Of a stretch of 64,000 nt of DNA, positions 1 through 11,700 are shown piece after piece (the first letter of the stretch is position 1; the number at the start of each line of letters is the position of its first letter). A model generated the notes under the pieces. It did no database searches, was not told the DNA's origin, and saw only the letters and a program-made list of their open reading frames with translations. Source of the stretch: Morella rubra (taxonomy: Eukaryota > Streptophyta > Magnoliopsida > Fagales > Myricaceae); contig RXIC02000471.1 of NCBI GenBank assembly GCA_003952965.2, positions 1 through 64,000 of the forward strand, read 5' to 3'. The translations under genes and the position numbers were made by a program.

Positions 1-43
1 ATTTGCTACAAATAGGCCTAATAAATTCATGTCTTTTTTCAAG

Positions 44-370
44 GAATTTGAATACGAGAAAACAATGCGTCTATGGGAGGTATTTTGGACCCATTATTTG
101 TCTGAGCACCTCCACCTCTATGTATGTGTTGCCATCTTGAAGCGATATCGTAATAAGATAATGGGGGAGCAGATGGACTTTGACACACTCTTGAAGTTTA
201 TTAACGAGTTGAGTGGCCACATTGACCTTGATTCGGTCGTCAGGGATGCTGAGGCGTTGTGTATATGTGCTGGTGAGAATGGTGTGGCTTGCATTCCCCC
301 TGGAACCCCGCCCTCATTGCCTGTTGATGATGGTTTATTTTACGCTCAAGAAGACGACGACGTATTGTAA
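44..370 (+). CDS. TBC-domain Rab GTPase-activating protein, last exon (partial gene)
   Basis: Only the 3' exon lies in the window. It begins right after a splice acceptor (ttttttcaag, ending at 43), so the in-frame ATG at 29 is intronic. The exon gives 108 residues starting EFEYEKTMRLWEV, then LSEHLHLYVCVAILKRY and MGEQMDFDTLLKF, which I recognise as the C-terminal helices of the TBC domain in plant GYP7/TBC1D15-type RabGAPs. Such proteins speed GTP hydrolysis by Rab GTPases in membrane traffic; their catalytic Arg and Gln fingers lie in upstream exons not seen here. A Pro-rich stretch (PPGTPPSLPVDD) and an acidic tail precede the TAA at 368-370. Family is secure; the exact paralogue is not. 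Confidence 0.85.
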   Translation, partial: EFEYEKTMRLWEVFWTHYLSEHLHLYVCVAILKRYRNKIMGEQMDFDTLLKFINELSGHIDLDSVVRDAEALCICAGENGVACIPPGTPPSLPVDDGLFYAQEDDDVL

Positions 371-1516
371 TTATGGTCCCAATTGTCGAGATGATTCATG
401 ATCAGCAATTTATTAAATCTGTAGAAACGCATTTACTGTTATAGTGCATGTAATTACTTATTTTTTGAATGACAATGTTAGTGCATAGATCAAATCAGTT
501 TATCAAATCTTTCTTCTGTTTTCTTTAGGGGGGGTAAGGAGAAGAAGCAAATCATTAGGTTATGCTGTGGTAGCATACTGATGAACTCCGGCCACTTGAA
601 ATAATCGCCTTACATCCCAAGAACCAGAAGTCTACCATAATTTATTTAGTGCCACCAGTTTCCTGAAAATGGTTATTATGTTCTGCCGTGATGCTATTAA
701 GTTTGTGTCCTGTGTCCTGTGCGCACAGGATGCAACTAGGGGTGCCACATCAGCCTTTTGGAGGCGTGCGTGAAATGCCTGGGTTCCCATTTTCTTACCC
801 AAAAGTTTATATTTGTATAAAGTTGAATCCCACATCTACCCAAAAAGAGCCCTTTTCAAGCTGTCTTGCAAAACTTATCTAAGTGGAATCTATTCCCTAG
901 TCCGTGCCCCAAAATGAGGCCTTTCGAAGACTTCTTTTTCGAGAATTTTCTCCATATTGATTTAGGTGGAAAGGAATGCTTTTGCGTCACGTCTCATGCT
1001 CTTCCTCTTTTGTCTTTTGAGATTGTTGAAGTGCGGTGAAGGCTTTTTTTTTTTTTTTTTTTTTAATCTTTTAAGTTCGCCGGAAATATAATGTCTGAAG
1101 TAAGAAGATACTGGGTATTTGTTTTTGTTTGAAAACTCCCGCCAAACCGCTGATGAATCTTGCAGGGGATGTTGAGATTGATTTATGTAATGTCTTAGGG
1201 TTCCGTTTCGCAGTTGGTGTTCAGTTTCTTGTCTAAGGATCATCAATGTGTCTGCATGGGTCCATTTGAGACATCTGATGAATCGTTCAGGGGATATTGC
1301 GATTGATTTACGTTGTTTCTGGTCCAGAAATTCAAATCAGGACAAGAAGGTTTGCACTGTTCCATTCACCCGAGGATTGAGGTTGGAACTTTAATTCAGT
1401 GCTACATTCTCAATGGCCTCATGCGCAAGAAACTTTCTTCTACCCCTTCTTATTGTCCTAGCCAAGAAAAAAAAAACTGCAAAATCCTAAATTTGCAATG
1501 AGTTAAACAGCCTTAT
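371..1516. other. 3' flank without recognisable gene
   Basis: This holds the presumed 3' UTR of the TBC gene and unassigned AT-rich DNA. There is a 21-T run at 1044-1064 and a diverged direct repeat (about 48 bp, 1148-1195 and 1272-1318, both with a ctgatgaatc core). Short open frames here look random. Confidence 0.5.
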
Positions 1517-1533
1517 CACTGTTCCCTACGAAG

Positions 1534-2032
1534 GTATTTTGAAACTTAATTTTGATGTGGCTATCAGACAAGACTGTATGATGCTGGCGGCAGTCTATAA
1601 AAATTCCAAAGGAGAAATTGTTAAGGCTTGGCTCAGTCGCTCTAGTGGGGATAACCCCCTCAAAAGGGAGGCTCTTGTGGCCAGGTTTGCTTTGGAATGC
1701 GCCAGAGGCCTTGATGAAGAGGATTCTATTTGTGTGGTTGAAGCAGGCATTCAACCAGATCTCGGATCATCACTCGACTCCGGATTGGATTATTGAAGGA
1801 GAAGTCACCACTTGTCGGAAGTTGATTCAGGATTCGATTGGCTGTAATTTTATCTGGATTCAAAAGAGAAGCCAACTTTTTGACTCATAATATTGCTAAA
1901 TGGGGAATGGAAAACAAAGAAACAGGAGAGACTTACTCCTCTTTTATTCCGTCTGATGTTACCTGTTGTGACTCTATAGCTCTGTTGAGCGTTATTGAAT
2001 AAAAATTCTTGTTGCTGAGAAAAACAAAAAAG
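1534..2032 (+). mobile_element. 5'-truncated LINE, RNase H end plus 3' tail
   Basis: The insert is flanked by a perfect 17-bp TSD (starts cactgttccc) at 1517-1533 and 2033-2049. It starts inside the C-terminal RNase H domain of a plant L1-type ORF2 (GILKLNFDVAI, then KNSKGEIVKAWLSR, KREALVARFALECA). The frame shifts near 1750-1800, after which IIEGEV, FIWIQKR and ANFLTHNIAKWG are readable in other frames. The element ends in ttattgaataaaaattc and an interrupted A-tail at 2019-2032. TSD, 5' truncation and A-tail together are the classic result of target-primed reverse transcription. The clean TSD implies a fairly young insertion. Confidence 0.85.
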
Positions 2033-2278
2033 CACTGTTCCCTACGAAGAAAGACAGATATTTGGAAAGTACATTTGACAACTACACGCATACAATATTA
2101 TCATACTGCAACTGCAACTTCAACTGTGCTGTGCAGGGACGATCGAGCACATGGCACTCAATACTTGTCGTGCTAGGAGTAGGGAGTCCTGGCGCTCGTA
2201 GCTACAAGTATAGAAGTACTACTCTTTTGCGAGGTGGGTGGGTCTACCGTGGGTCATATGCTTAAGGTGCCGCGGGGG

Positions 2279-3487
2279 TCACTTGACCGGTCGTGTCTGC
2301 GCGTACGCCTTCTCTCCATCGCATCCAAATGCTTCGAACAAGATGAAGGAATCCAAGTAAGCCATGAGAGGCTCATCATCGAAGACGAAAGTTGCATTAT
2401 TTCCTGACATTATTGGATACTCTATGTCACAGTTGAAGCCGCTTGTGTCATCCATCCAAGGATTTGTAACCGTGCTTTCCTCTTTCTCTTCTTCTTTCCT
2501 TCCATCCAAACCTGTTAATTTCGTGGTCGTTATCAAACATGAGCTTCCATTGGGCTCAGGATCATGCCACGATTGACGGAACTTCTTCTTGTTGTTCGTG
2601 GTCTCCTCGTTGTCATCGTGATAGTGGTCGTCTGAGTTGATGGTTTTCCTTTTGCCTAGAAGGCATCTCTTGTTCAAATGGGTATTCCAGTAGTTCTTCA
2701 CTTCATTGTCTGTCCGACCGGGAAGCCGACCAGCAATCAGAGACCACCTACGTTAAAAAAGAAAGAGTATATATCTTTGGGTAATACCGTTATGTGAGGC
2801 TTTTTCACAATGGAAGTGCTGCAGAATAAATTGCTCTGAAGTTCGAAATTCCAGTACGTACTAATCAATGAAAGATTTGCGACAATGGGTACATTTCTTC
2901 ATTTGTACTTTTTGTGAAAGTTTGTCTTTATTCAGACTTGCCCATTAGTTTTTGTAGGCCATCGGATTTCAGCCGGTTGAGTGAGTTTAGAGATTGTGTA
3001 GGTTGGTTTGGTAATTTTTCTGTTGATGGTAACCTGTTTTTAGCCGCTCTTGTTCAATTTGGAGCCCTCTTTGAGGCCAAGTAAGCAAAAAAGTATTACC
3101 TGTTGCCCAGAAGCTTATGCATTCGGATGATAAGGTCTTCTTCCTCTTTGGACATCTCACCACGTTTAATGTTAGGTCTCAGGTAATTCTTCCATCTTAA
3201 CCTGCAACTCTTTCCTCCCCTCCTTAAACCTGTACATTTGCGTGGTTTAGAGAGAGAGAGAGGAAGGAGGGGGAGGGGGAAGAGAGAGAGTATATATGAT
3301 ACTCTTGTAACTTAAACCATGCACATTACGAAGGAAAGTGATAGTAGAGAAAAGTTCTACCTGATCTCTCAGAGACAGTAGCCCAGTTGCCTTCACCATG
3401 AGTTTCCACGTAATTTTTCAAAATCAAGTCCTCCTCTGGCTTCCACAAATGTTTCTTGAGCTGTGGCTTTACACTTTTACTTTCCAT
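2279..3487 (-). CDS. MYB82: R2R3-MYB transcription factor, MYB82-like
   Basis: Three exons on the minus strand, 3361-3487, 3100-3229 and 2279-2747, join with GT..AG borders into a 241-residue protein starting [11 protein letters not shown]2 runs from about residue 13 ([20 protein letters not shown]) through [12 protein letters not shown]3 is [14 protein letters not shown] to [18 protein letters not shown]3 contains the [D/E]Lxx[R/K]xxxLxxxxxxLxxxR signature ([20 protein letters not shown]) by which such MYBs bind R/B-type bHLH partners, so it should be able to join a MYB-bHLH-WD40 complex. Sequence and intron positions fit the MYB82/WER-like clade linked to epidermal cell fate. The C-terminal 110 residues are low-complexity, acidic ([10 protein letters not shown]) and poorly conserved. 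A TATA-like box lies 66 bp upstream of the ATG. The paralogue assignment is from memory of the family. Confidence 0.9.
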
Positions 3488-3552
3488 GGATCTCTGTTCT
3501 TCAGTGAGATATTCTATTGAAGTTGTGAATGAGTGAGTCAATGTGAACGGGG

Positions 3553-3560
3553 TTATATAG
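3553..3560 (-). promoter_or_regulatory. TATA box of the MYB82-like gene
   Basis: The minus-strand sequence ctatataa lies 66-73 bp upstream of the MYB start codon, a normal spacing for a short leader. No other core element was identified. Confidence 0.5.
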
Positions 3561-3841
3561 GAAAGTGGTGGGGATGAAACTTGGAAACTTATTGCAGGCA
3601 CTCGTGCATGGATTAATTAATTACACCATTATGATACTGAGGATTGCATTGAGGGCCCGTTTTGCTTCCCCTTTTGCTTTCCTTGGAATTATCTCCTTAT
3701 AAAAGCAAATCTGCCTTCCACTTTGAACACACACATTCTCTCTCTCTCTCGCTCGCTGTGTGTCTATGATATACGTCTCCATATATTTTATTGATATGAA
3801 TTGGGTCTCGTATATTACATGTGCTTATGAACACATGTTAC

Positions 3842-3896
<55 letters not shown>
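3842..3896. repeat. (TA)n(GA)n compound microsatellite
   Basis: About 25 bp of TA followed by 30 bp of GA, in the spacer upstream of the MYB gene. The rest of 3561-4495 shows no gene; a second CT-rich stretch lies at 3737-3753. Confidence 0.9.
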
Positions 3897-3900
<4 letters not shown>

Positions 3901-4811
3901 ACCTTGACTTGGGCACAAGAGTTGTCACAAGACTCACAATATATTGTAAGTTATGAACTACAAGACACTTGTCAAGTGAAAAGGAGTTCATGACATAATC
4001 TCATAGAGCTCGACTCTAACTCAAGGATCGATCGGGATCATCTTAAATGGAGTCGTGGAAAGTAAAATTACCATTAAAAAGCAATAATATCACGGCATCT
4101 AAAGCAAAATGACTGACATTGTTCATTTAGAAAGGATGTTAGACTTGGCAATTACCAAGTCTCGATCCTTATAAGCACGGAATTCTAGTTTAGGGGCTAA
4201 AGATGGACCTCAAAAGCTTCATATATAGTTCACAGTCTCTGGGCTGCATGTAACTACCACATCATGTTCACGCCTAACGCCAAAACAAGGGTGTTACAAT
4301 GAGCATTTAAAGCAAGGTGGCATAATAGAGATAATTTCCTTTGGTAATACTATCCACGCACGGCCTGCTTCTCAGCTGCAAAACACTCCCAAATGGCAAG
4401 CTTGCAAAGCTCACAGCAATGCAAATTGATGTGCCAATAAGCTAGCTTATGGGGCCGTACGTTCCCCACCATCTCATGTTAAAAGCATTCAATGATTCCA
4501 TCATGACAGAGAGCCATAATCCACCAACCAGTCCACAATGAGGAGCTTGCCGATATCTCCATTAACACTAATAGATCTCATGCTGTTCCTGTTTAGTACG
4601 TAAGAGTAGACCCATGATATCAGATCACTGTACCATTGTGAGATCACATGAAAAAAGAATATCAGTGACGTCGCTAACTTTTAATTCCATCATGACAGAG
4701 AGCCATAATCTACCAACCAGTTCACAATGAGGAGCTTGCCAATATCTCCATTAACACTAATAGATCTCATGCTGTTCCGGTTTAGTAAGAGTAGACCGCT
4801 TGATATCAGAC

Positions 4812-5848
4812 GGGATCGGTTATTATGCTTTGCGCTATGGTGCTGAGAGTGCTAAGCAATGGCTCAGATTTACTCTTCAAACTCCAATGGTTGAGATTTG
4901 GCCACGTCAATTAAAATCTTTTAACCCAAGCCCAACCCGTTTAGTTGCGTTACCCACCCATTCACCTGTGACCAACCCGCATAGAACTTATCTTTTTTTC
5001 GCATATCATAGTCTTCCTCGTTGTCTTCCTCGCCAGAAATCTCCGCAGCTCCTCGCCAGATTTCCTCACCAGATCTGTAAGTTAGCTATGTTCCTCGCCA
5101 GCAAATCAAGTTGAAGTTCCTTCCTTTTTGGGTTCAGTTTTTCCTATAAGGCGACGAAGCTCATCGACCTTCTCTTCTAAAGTAACATGTGGATGCAGAA
5201 TTGGCATATTAGAGTCATTAGAGTTCACTACTTCACTGGTTCCAACCATCTTCTTTACCAATTATATTGAGCTCAAGGTATTCAACACTAAATTCTAAAG
5301 AGAGACCACAAAAGATGCTTACGAGCAACAACCTTTCTGTAAAAAAATTTCAAACTGCAAACTCAACCTAACAGCCTCCAAGTCTCTGATTGTAAACAAA
5401 TTTTCAAGAACCACACAAATCAAAATCAGCAAATCACCTACACAACAACTACAAGAACAACGAATTTACAGGCGAGCTTTTCACGAATTTAAGGCCATCT
5501 ATGATCTAGTAATTAGAATATTTTAATGGAAATAGTTCTTGAAATCAAGACAAACAGCTGTTTTCCTACAATGACAACATAACAATATGGCGAGGAGCTG
5601 CAGAGACAAAAATCTGGGTTTTTGGCGGGGAAGACAAGGAAGAAGACAAAAATCTGGGTTTTTTTTCTCATACGCATTTGTCTTTCTACGCGGGTGGGTC
5701 ATAGCTGAATGGGTGGGTAAACGGAGCGGTCTTGGGTTAAAATTTTTAATTGACATGGCTAAATCTCAGCCATTAAAGTTTAAAGAGTAAATCTGACCCA
5801 TTGCTCAGTACTTTCAGCTCCATATCGCAAAGCATAGTAACCAATCCC
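4812..5848. mobile_element. Mutator-like (MULE) non-autonomous element with long TIRs
   Basis: The ends gggatcggttattatgcttt and, on the other strand, gggattggttactatgcttt open imperfect inverted repeats of roughly 270 bp (4812-5080 and about 5585-5848). The flanks form a 9-10 bp TSD with one mismatch (gatatcagac / gacatcagac). Long G-starting TIRs with a 9-10 bp TSD are diagnostic of MULEs. No transposase is present. The roughly 500-bp core (5081-5584) is unlike the TIRs and may be captured host DNA. Open frames at 4800-5114 and 5523-5756 resemble each other only because they lie in the two TIRs. Confidence 0.85.
5106..5249 (-). CDS. 47-residue open frame inside the MULE, possible captured exon
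   Basis: In the non-repeat core of the MULE an ATG-to-TGA frame encodes 47 residues beginning MVGTSEVVNS and containing EEKVDELRRLIGKTE, an amphipathic, coil-like segment. The composition looks more protein-like than the surroundings, and MULEs often carry host exons (Pack-MULEs). I do not recognise the source. It could be chance. Confidence 0.25.
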   Translation of the reverse strand: MVGTSEVVNSNDSNMPILHPHVTLEEKVDELRRLIGKTEPKKEGTST

Positions 5849-5989
5849 GACATCAGACTACCATTGTGAGAAAACATGAAAAAAGAATATCAGTGACGCT
5901 AACTTTTAATTAGTAGGGTCGAGATGGCAGCTATACTTGCTTTGTTATTTTAATTCAGATACGAAGTGATCAAAGGCGCAGTTTCAGAA

Positions 5990-6060
5990 GTGCATGATCA
6001 TGATCATCTTTTAGAAGTCCCACCAGCATGATCATGATCATCTTTTAGAAGTCCTACCAG
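5990..6060. repeat. Short tandem duplication with tgatcatgatca palindromes
   Basis: Two near-identical units of about 35 bp, each with catgatcatgatcatctttt followed by agaagtcc and accag. The rest of 5915-6310 has no recognisable gene. Confidence 0.75.
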
Positions 6061-6310
6061 TACGACATGCCTTATCACTGGTGGCTTATTTTCCTCACTT
6101 TTTCATTACTATTGCCCGATGGTGGTATATGAATTATGTCCTATTTCAGTCCTACTCGGAAGAAAAGACATGCATGTCTGTTTCATATGCACTTGGAACG
6201 AGCCACGACACAGGAAAATACAAACTATAATTACACTGTCTTTCGTGTCACTTCAACGAAGATTTGGCATATAGCTTTTGATGGGGCAATAATTCCACCT
6301 TTTCGGTACC

Positions 6311-6990
6311 TTGCATTCAGCAATTTTCTTTCCGTATACATCCAGCTGGCCAAACAAAAGAGACAACTCATCTTCTTTATCGTCGTGGGGGGCAATAAGT
6401 AATGGGGTTCAGTCTTACCGAGAACTAGTTACTGTTGCACCACAAGAGCGAAAAGCACGTGACTGCCACCCCAATCCATACTCAAGACTGCGAGAGAGAA
6501 GAGCATACGTGCAAGAGCAAAACCTCTTTTCATTTCAGTGTTCATAGCGTTCCCAGACTTTACTCCGTCTCTTCTTTCAGTTTGACTCCCAAATATATAC
6601 CAGCATGTGTTCAAAGTTCTCTCCAAACTGATAGTTCCCTAAACAGTTCAGTAAAAATCAAAAGCTTAGATCTTTGTGGAAATTTAGCTGCTCTTTTACT
6701 CATCGGACAAGGCATTTCATATGTATTAGCTGCAAAAGTTCGTGATTCAGATTGAGATTTTACCTCTTGATTCTTGTATGCAGAGAATTCCCTATTAGCA
6801 GAAGAATAAAGGAAGTAGATATCATATTGTAATCAAACGAAGAAAGAGAAACAATAGAAAATTAGGAAAGATCATGGCTTAGAGAAAGAAAAAAAAAAAA
6901 AAAAAGTACCGAGTGTTGTAAGAAAAGACTTGAGAAGATAGAATTATCAGAATAATGTCCCTAGACAAACCAGTTTATAATAAGAATGAT
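6311..6990. repeat. Segmental duplication, unit 1 (about 680 bp)
   Basis: Nearly identical to 7057-7733 apart from a few short indels and the length of an A-run at 6890-6905. It carries a G-box (cacgtg at 6458-6463) and tatata on either strand. Open frames of 106 residues (+) and 65 residues (-) are the same in both copies only because the DNA is. I could not match either to a known protein, and ends typical of a transposon were not found. Confidence 0.85.
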
Positions 6991-7056
6991 TATGTCATTA
7001 GTCTACTCGGATGCATGTATGTTTGTACTTCAACGACAGTTTTGATGGGGCCAACC

Positions 7057-7733
7057 TTGCATTCAGCAATTTTCTTTCCGTATACATCCAGCTGGCCAAA
7101 CAAAAGAGACAACTCATATCGTCGTGGGGGGCAATAAGTAATGGGGTTCAGTCTTACCGAGAACTTTACTGTTGCACCACAAGAGCGAAAAGCACGTGAC
7201 TGCCACCCCAATCCATACTCAAGACTGCGAGAGAGAAGAGCATACGTGCAAGAGCAAAACCTCTTTTCATTTCAGTGTTCATAGCGTTCCCAGACTTTAC
7301 TCCGTCTCTTCTTTCAGTTTGACTCCCAAATATATACCAGCATGTGTTCAAAGTTCTCTCCAAACTGATAGTTCCCTAAACAGTTCAGTAAAAATCAAAA
7401 GCTTAGATCTTTGTGGAAATTTAGCTGCTCTTTTACTCATCGGACAAGGCATTTCATATGTATTAGCTGCAAAAGTTCGTGATTCAGATTGAGATTTTAC
7501 CTCTTGATTCTTGTATGCAGAGAATTCCCTATTAGCAGAAGAATAAAGGAAGTAGATATCATATTGTAATCAAACGAAGAAAGAGAAACAATAGAAAATT
7601 AGGAAAGATCATGGCTTAGAGAAAGAAAAAAAAAAAAAAATAGTAAAGGAAGATGGAATTGTAAGAAAAGACTTGAGAAGATAGAATTATCAGAATAATG
7701 TCCCTAGACAAACCAGTTTATAATAAGAATGAT
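7057..7733. repeat. Segmental duplication, unit 2 (about 680 bp)
   Basis: Second copy of the block at 6311-6990, offset about 745 bp in the same orientation. The two units end at the same sequence (ttataataagaatgat). The low divergence implies a recent tandem duplication. The following 7734-8462 holds no recognisable gene. Confidence 0.85.
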
Positions 7734-8462
7734 TCAACTATATATTATGTTTGTACAAGACAGTTTACCAAGTACTGATGGTCTAACTATTTGAATGTTG
7801 GAATTTGGTTCTTAGAATTTGGCAGGACTAGTACTGGGAAGTTATTCTCTTTGTAACTTTTTGCTTTTGCAGTCACTATCCCCTTGTAAAGTTCTCCACT
7901 AGCACTGGCTAACTCTACTGTCTGATCGATTGAAGTAAAACAAAAGCAGCTAGCGTAGATGGAGGGGCAGGAAAATGACAAGCTCGTGCGCGCGCACTGC
8001 AATCCAGGCTTTTGCGGTTTAACTCCTTGATACGAAGGATTTCCTTCTTCAGAAAATGAAAAACGTGCAATAATTATATGCTTCTGTGCATATGTTACAT
8101 CATCATCGGCTAATATATGATGAATCATATGCCAAGTTTTGATACTCCATGCATGAAATCATGTCTGCGCAACTGAAATGGCTAAGACGTTTCCACCGTC
8201 GATAAGAATATTCCAGTATCGTTTTGGATTTTCCACAAGTGTACGAATAGACATTATGATTTCATCTTTGATTAATGGAGGATACAACTTTTGTCAATAA
8301 ATACATGCTTTAAAGAAAAAAGGTTCCGTCTTATTAGGACATCATATTTTAAAGTTTGGCATTCTTAGTCAAATCACAAAAATTCTTTCAGAATGCCAAC
8401 TCCATCCGCATTATCTTGCGAGGTAGCTAGGTTGCGTCAGTCACCCTTGATGTAGCGTAATG

Positions 8463-8730
8463 TTCTAGCTTGAGTGGCAATTTAAACCAAATGAGTTCCC
8501 TCTCTTATTTGATGTCCGAATTAAATGAAAATTCTTATCTAAATGTGTATTCTATCATGGGGCCATCTCCACAATAAAATTGGACTTACTTGACATGTGT
8601 GGCTTGGAAGGCTGCACAACTTAAAATTTTTCGTAGAGTTAAACCTAACTTGTACGGATACTAAGTTAGGTCCATTTGAACTTGGTGCACGTGAATGGGT
8701 GCTCAAATTTTCTTTATTACCTAAAAAAAA
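8463..8730 (+). mobile_element. tRNA-derived SINE, copy 1
   Basis: An A-box-like start (tagcttgagtggcaa), a degenerate B box (gatgtccgaatt) and an A-tail at 8723-8730. The body matches the element at 36332-36617 on the other strand, for example ttggacttacttgacatgtg, ggcttggaaggctgca and gaatgggtgctc. No convincing TSD remains, so this copy is probably the older. Confidence 0.65.
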
Positions 8731-11700
8731 TGTGAATTTAATCTTTTATCTATTGTCTTTCTATTACATTTCCTTTTACTCTATTATATTCCCCTAAAAA
8801 AAAAAAAAAAAAAAATTTGTGTGTTTTTGGGGCACGTACGTAGTAATATTTGAAAATTGAAGGTGCAAGGCAAAGAAGTTGATTTCCCTCCCAGGAAAGA
8901 GGTCGGTAAGAAGGAAAAGAGCGTGATTTTACAGAGTCAGGCACGCATCACGAAGTGTATACATTTTTGGTCACTTTTAAGCTGGCAAGTTGAGGTCTTT
9001 AGATTACGATTCCCTTCACTTTCCCGTCGCTTCCACGATGATATTCCCACTTTTTCTTTCCCTCCTGCAAATCACATGAATCTTCCTTCTGCAAAGTGAA
9101 AGCAACTACTTCAATCATTCTGATATTAAACCCCACCCTTCTTTATACATAATTGTCTTGTTTTGGCCACTCCGGCTACCCCTCCTACTCGCTTATCTTA
9201 ACCCTTCTTCGCTTCCCGTTTTCTTCTTCCCTCATAAAAAAAAATGGGAAAACAAAAAGAAAAGGAAAAGTAGAGGCCTCTTTTTTGTTACTTTCTGTAA
9301 TCAGCAGTACTGCCAATCAGCTTCTAAAGAAACTCAATGCATATATGGATGTCTTCTGGAGTCGTTTCTTTACATTTTCTTTTTTCACAAATGTTAGCTA
9401 TAATCTTTGTTCATGCCATCTCCTACATCGAGTCCTGTAAAGGCTTAACCGAAGAAAAGCCATATATTCTGGTTTGGGCTGGACATAGCTTGGGCAGTAG
9501 TTAGGGATTTCACAAAGCGTGGGCCGGGGTCAAAGTCCAAACTGCGCAGGCTTACTCTTGCTTGGGCAGTTAGGGATTAATGCAGGATTTAAGGAGAGAT
9601 TTGATCCAAGACTTTAGGACATCATTGACATACTATATATCTTGTGAGTTAGACTGGTAGGCGCCCGAGTTGTTCTCTAAATCACACATCTATTCTTTTC
9701 TTTTCTTTTCTTTTTCTTTTTCTCTACGTTAAATCACACATCTATTCATTTGATGCTTTTTTGTTTTGTTCATATTCGGGTAAAATATCTTGAGCTATGA
9801 AACCAACCCCCGCACGGCACAAACGGGGCTTCCATCATTGCACAAAGGTCTTGTCATCGACGTTTTATATATGGACATGTACTGGGGTTTGTCTCATGCA
9901 AGTCACGTGCCAAGACCTTGTCATGCTCACAACTCTCTATCTTTCCCTCATCATTCCAATGTTACCCTTGCTAATCCATGGGACTTGCATATTATACACG
10001 AGCAGAGATAAAGTTAAGAATTAACAATTGGAGAGTCAAAATGAATAAAACATTAAAAAAAAATGGTCAAAACTCGTTTAAAAATTCTAAAAAAAAATGC
10101 TCTAGCTGTTTTTTTTTTTTTAAAGCAGATTTTGGGGGGTTGGGGACCTTTGGCTTCGTCCCTGTACACAAGCATCTCTCTCCAGCCACCAGCCTAAGCT
10201 CCATCAATTTAATTTGAAGAAGCACCAAATCACGTATCTTCTTCCCTAGCTCGTGTCTAATTTTTCTTGTTCTTTTTTCCTTTCACGACATTTTAGATAT
10301 CTTAAATAGATAATTAGGAAGAAGAAGAAAAAAAAACAACTCTTGTAAGTCCAACTTAAATCAGTAGGATATGTACCATGAATTAAAAGGATTCAAATGT
10401 TTGCAGAAGCTTATGGCTGACTAATTAAAAAAGGAGTGTGGACCACCATAATGATCACAATCGTAGGGCAACTATAATTTATGGTGAAACCGACAAAATT
10501 AAGCTAATTCAGTCTATTCTGTCTGCAGCTTTTCTCTTTGTCTTTTTTTAAAAAAACCTTGGTAGGACTGCACAATCAAACAGACCTGACGTAGCTGAGT
10601 TAATGAAGTAGGGTTGCGGCCTCTCTCTCTCTGTCTCTCTCTTTCGTTTTTGTTTCTTTTGTATTTCGTTTTTGTTTCGAAGCTGGTTTTGGGTACGGGT
10701 ATTTCTGCCATGTCCCAACGTTTTGAATGCCTACCGTCTCCAAATAAATGAAATGGGCCCAGCAGGCCAGACCTAATAATCACAGTTTCAGAAGATGTTG
10801 ACGAGCGCGGCCAGTTCTGTGTTATATAGACGACAGCCGGGCTATGGAATTCGGCCCGGCCCTATGCGTTTCGGCTTTATGCCCTCGTAACCTTACGATT
10901 AAAGGTGGCTAGCTCTTTACTCTTCTTCTCTAGTCCGTCGTTGTCCCAGGAGAGAACAGCCAGGAAAGGCCTCGATAACCAATAAGAGATGTAATAAATT
11001 CAATAATTACTGGTCTTTGACACATTAAAATCTAAAGTATCAGTTTTTATACATTAGATCTTTCATTTATTAATATTAGATGCTTTATACTTGAATTATC
11101 TATTTTGACACATTACACTTTTCAATTATTAATATTAGACACTTTCTAATTTTTGTCTGATAATAACACCTCAAAAATTAAATGAAGTTGAGAGAATGAT
11201 GGTCAACAGTTAGCATTTTCTTCTTTTTTTTGTTAGATAGCCAAAAAAATTCATTGCACTACTCTAACTGTTCAAACATAGATTGAATTGGAAGCGCAAT
11301 AATAATTTGGATACTCAAATTATTCTCATTAAATCAAAAATCAGCTCCCAAAATCAGTGGAAAAAATATACCTTATTAATAATTTGATTATTGATTTTTT
11401 CTTTTGACCCCCTAAAAGTTATTTGTTAGTGTAACTTATCCTTCTAATTTTAATCACGCTCCTCCTAATGTCTAATCCTAACTTGGTCCTACACATAGCC
11501 CTATGATGTATGCGTCTCGTCACGGCCACCACCCACCCACATGTGCTTCTGCTATTCAAAATCAGAGACGGATTTTTAGAGAAACGTGCTGAAGTAAGTT
11601 GATGTCGTTAATCAAATTGAACGAGACATTGACGTTGTACCGAGGAATCAATCTGGAAGGGTTTTGCTTACTTTGGAGGCAAAAGGGAAGAAAAGCCCGA

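Larger units (their letters stand above)
4496..5914. repeat. 189-bp tandem duplication, second unit split by a MULE
   Basis: Unit 1 (about 4496-4684) and unit 2 (4685-4811 plus 5849-5914) share tccatcatgacagagagcca, the stretch around tagatctcatgctgttcc, and the tail gaatatcagtgacg. Unit 1 is uninterrupted and serves as a ready-made empty site for the element at 4812-5848. Confidence 0.85.

Noticed and set aside
4800-5756. Similar proteins predicted at 4800-5114 (+) and 5523-5756 (-)
   Set aside because: Both lie in the inverted repeats of the MULE, so the similarity is structural rather than coding.
6435-6755. 106-codon plus-strand frame, repeated identically at 7172-7492
   Set aside because: Identity reflects the duplicated DNA; an equally conserved 65-codon frame runs on the other strand, and neither shows a known domain.
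10514-10783. 89-codon minus-strand frame
   Set aside because: Dominated by a CT/GA repeat giving Arg/Glu-rich low complexity; no supporting context.
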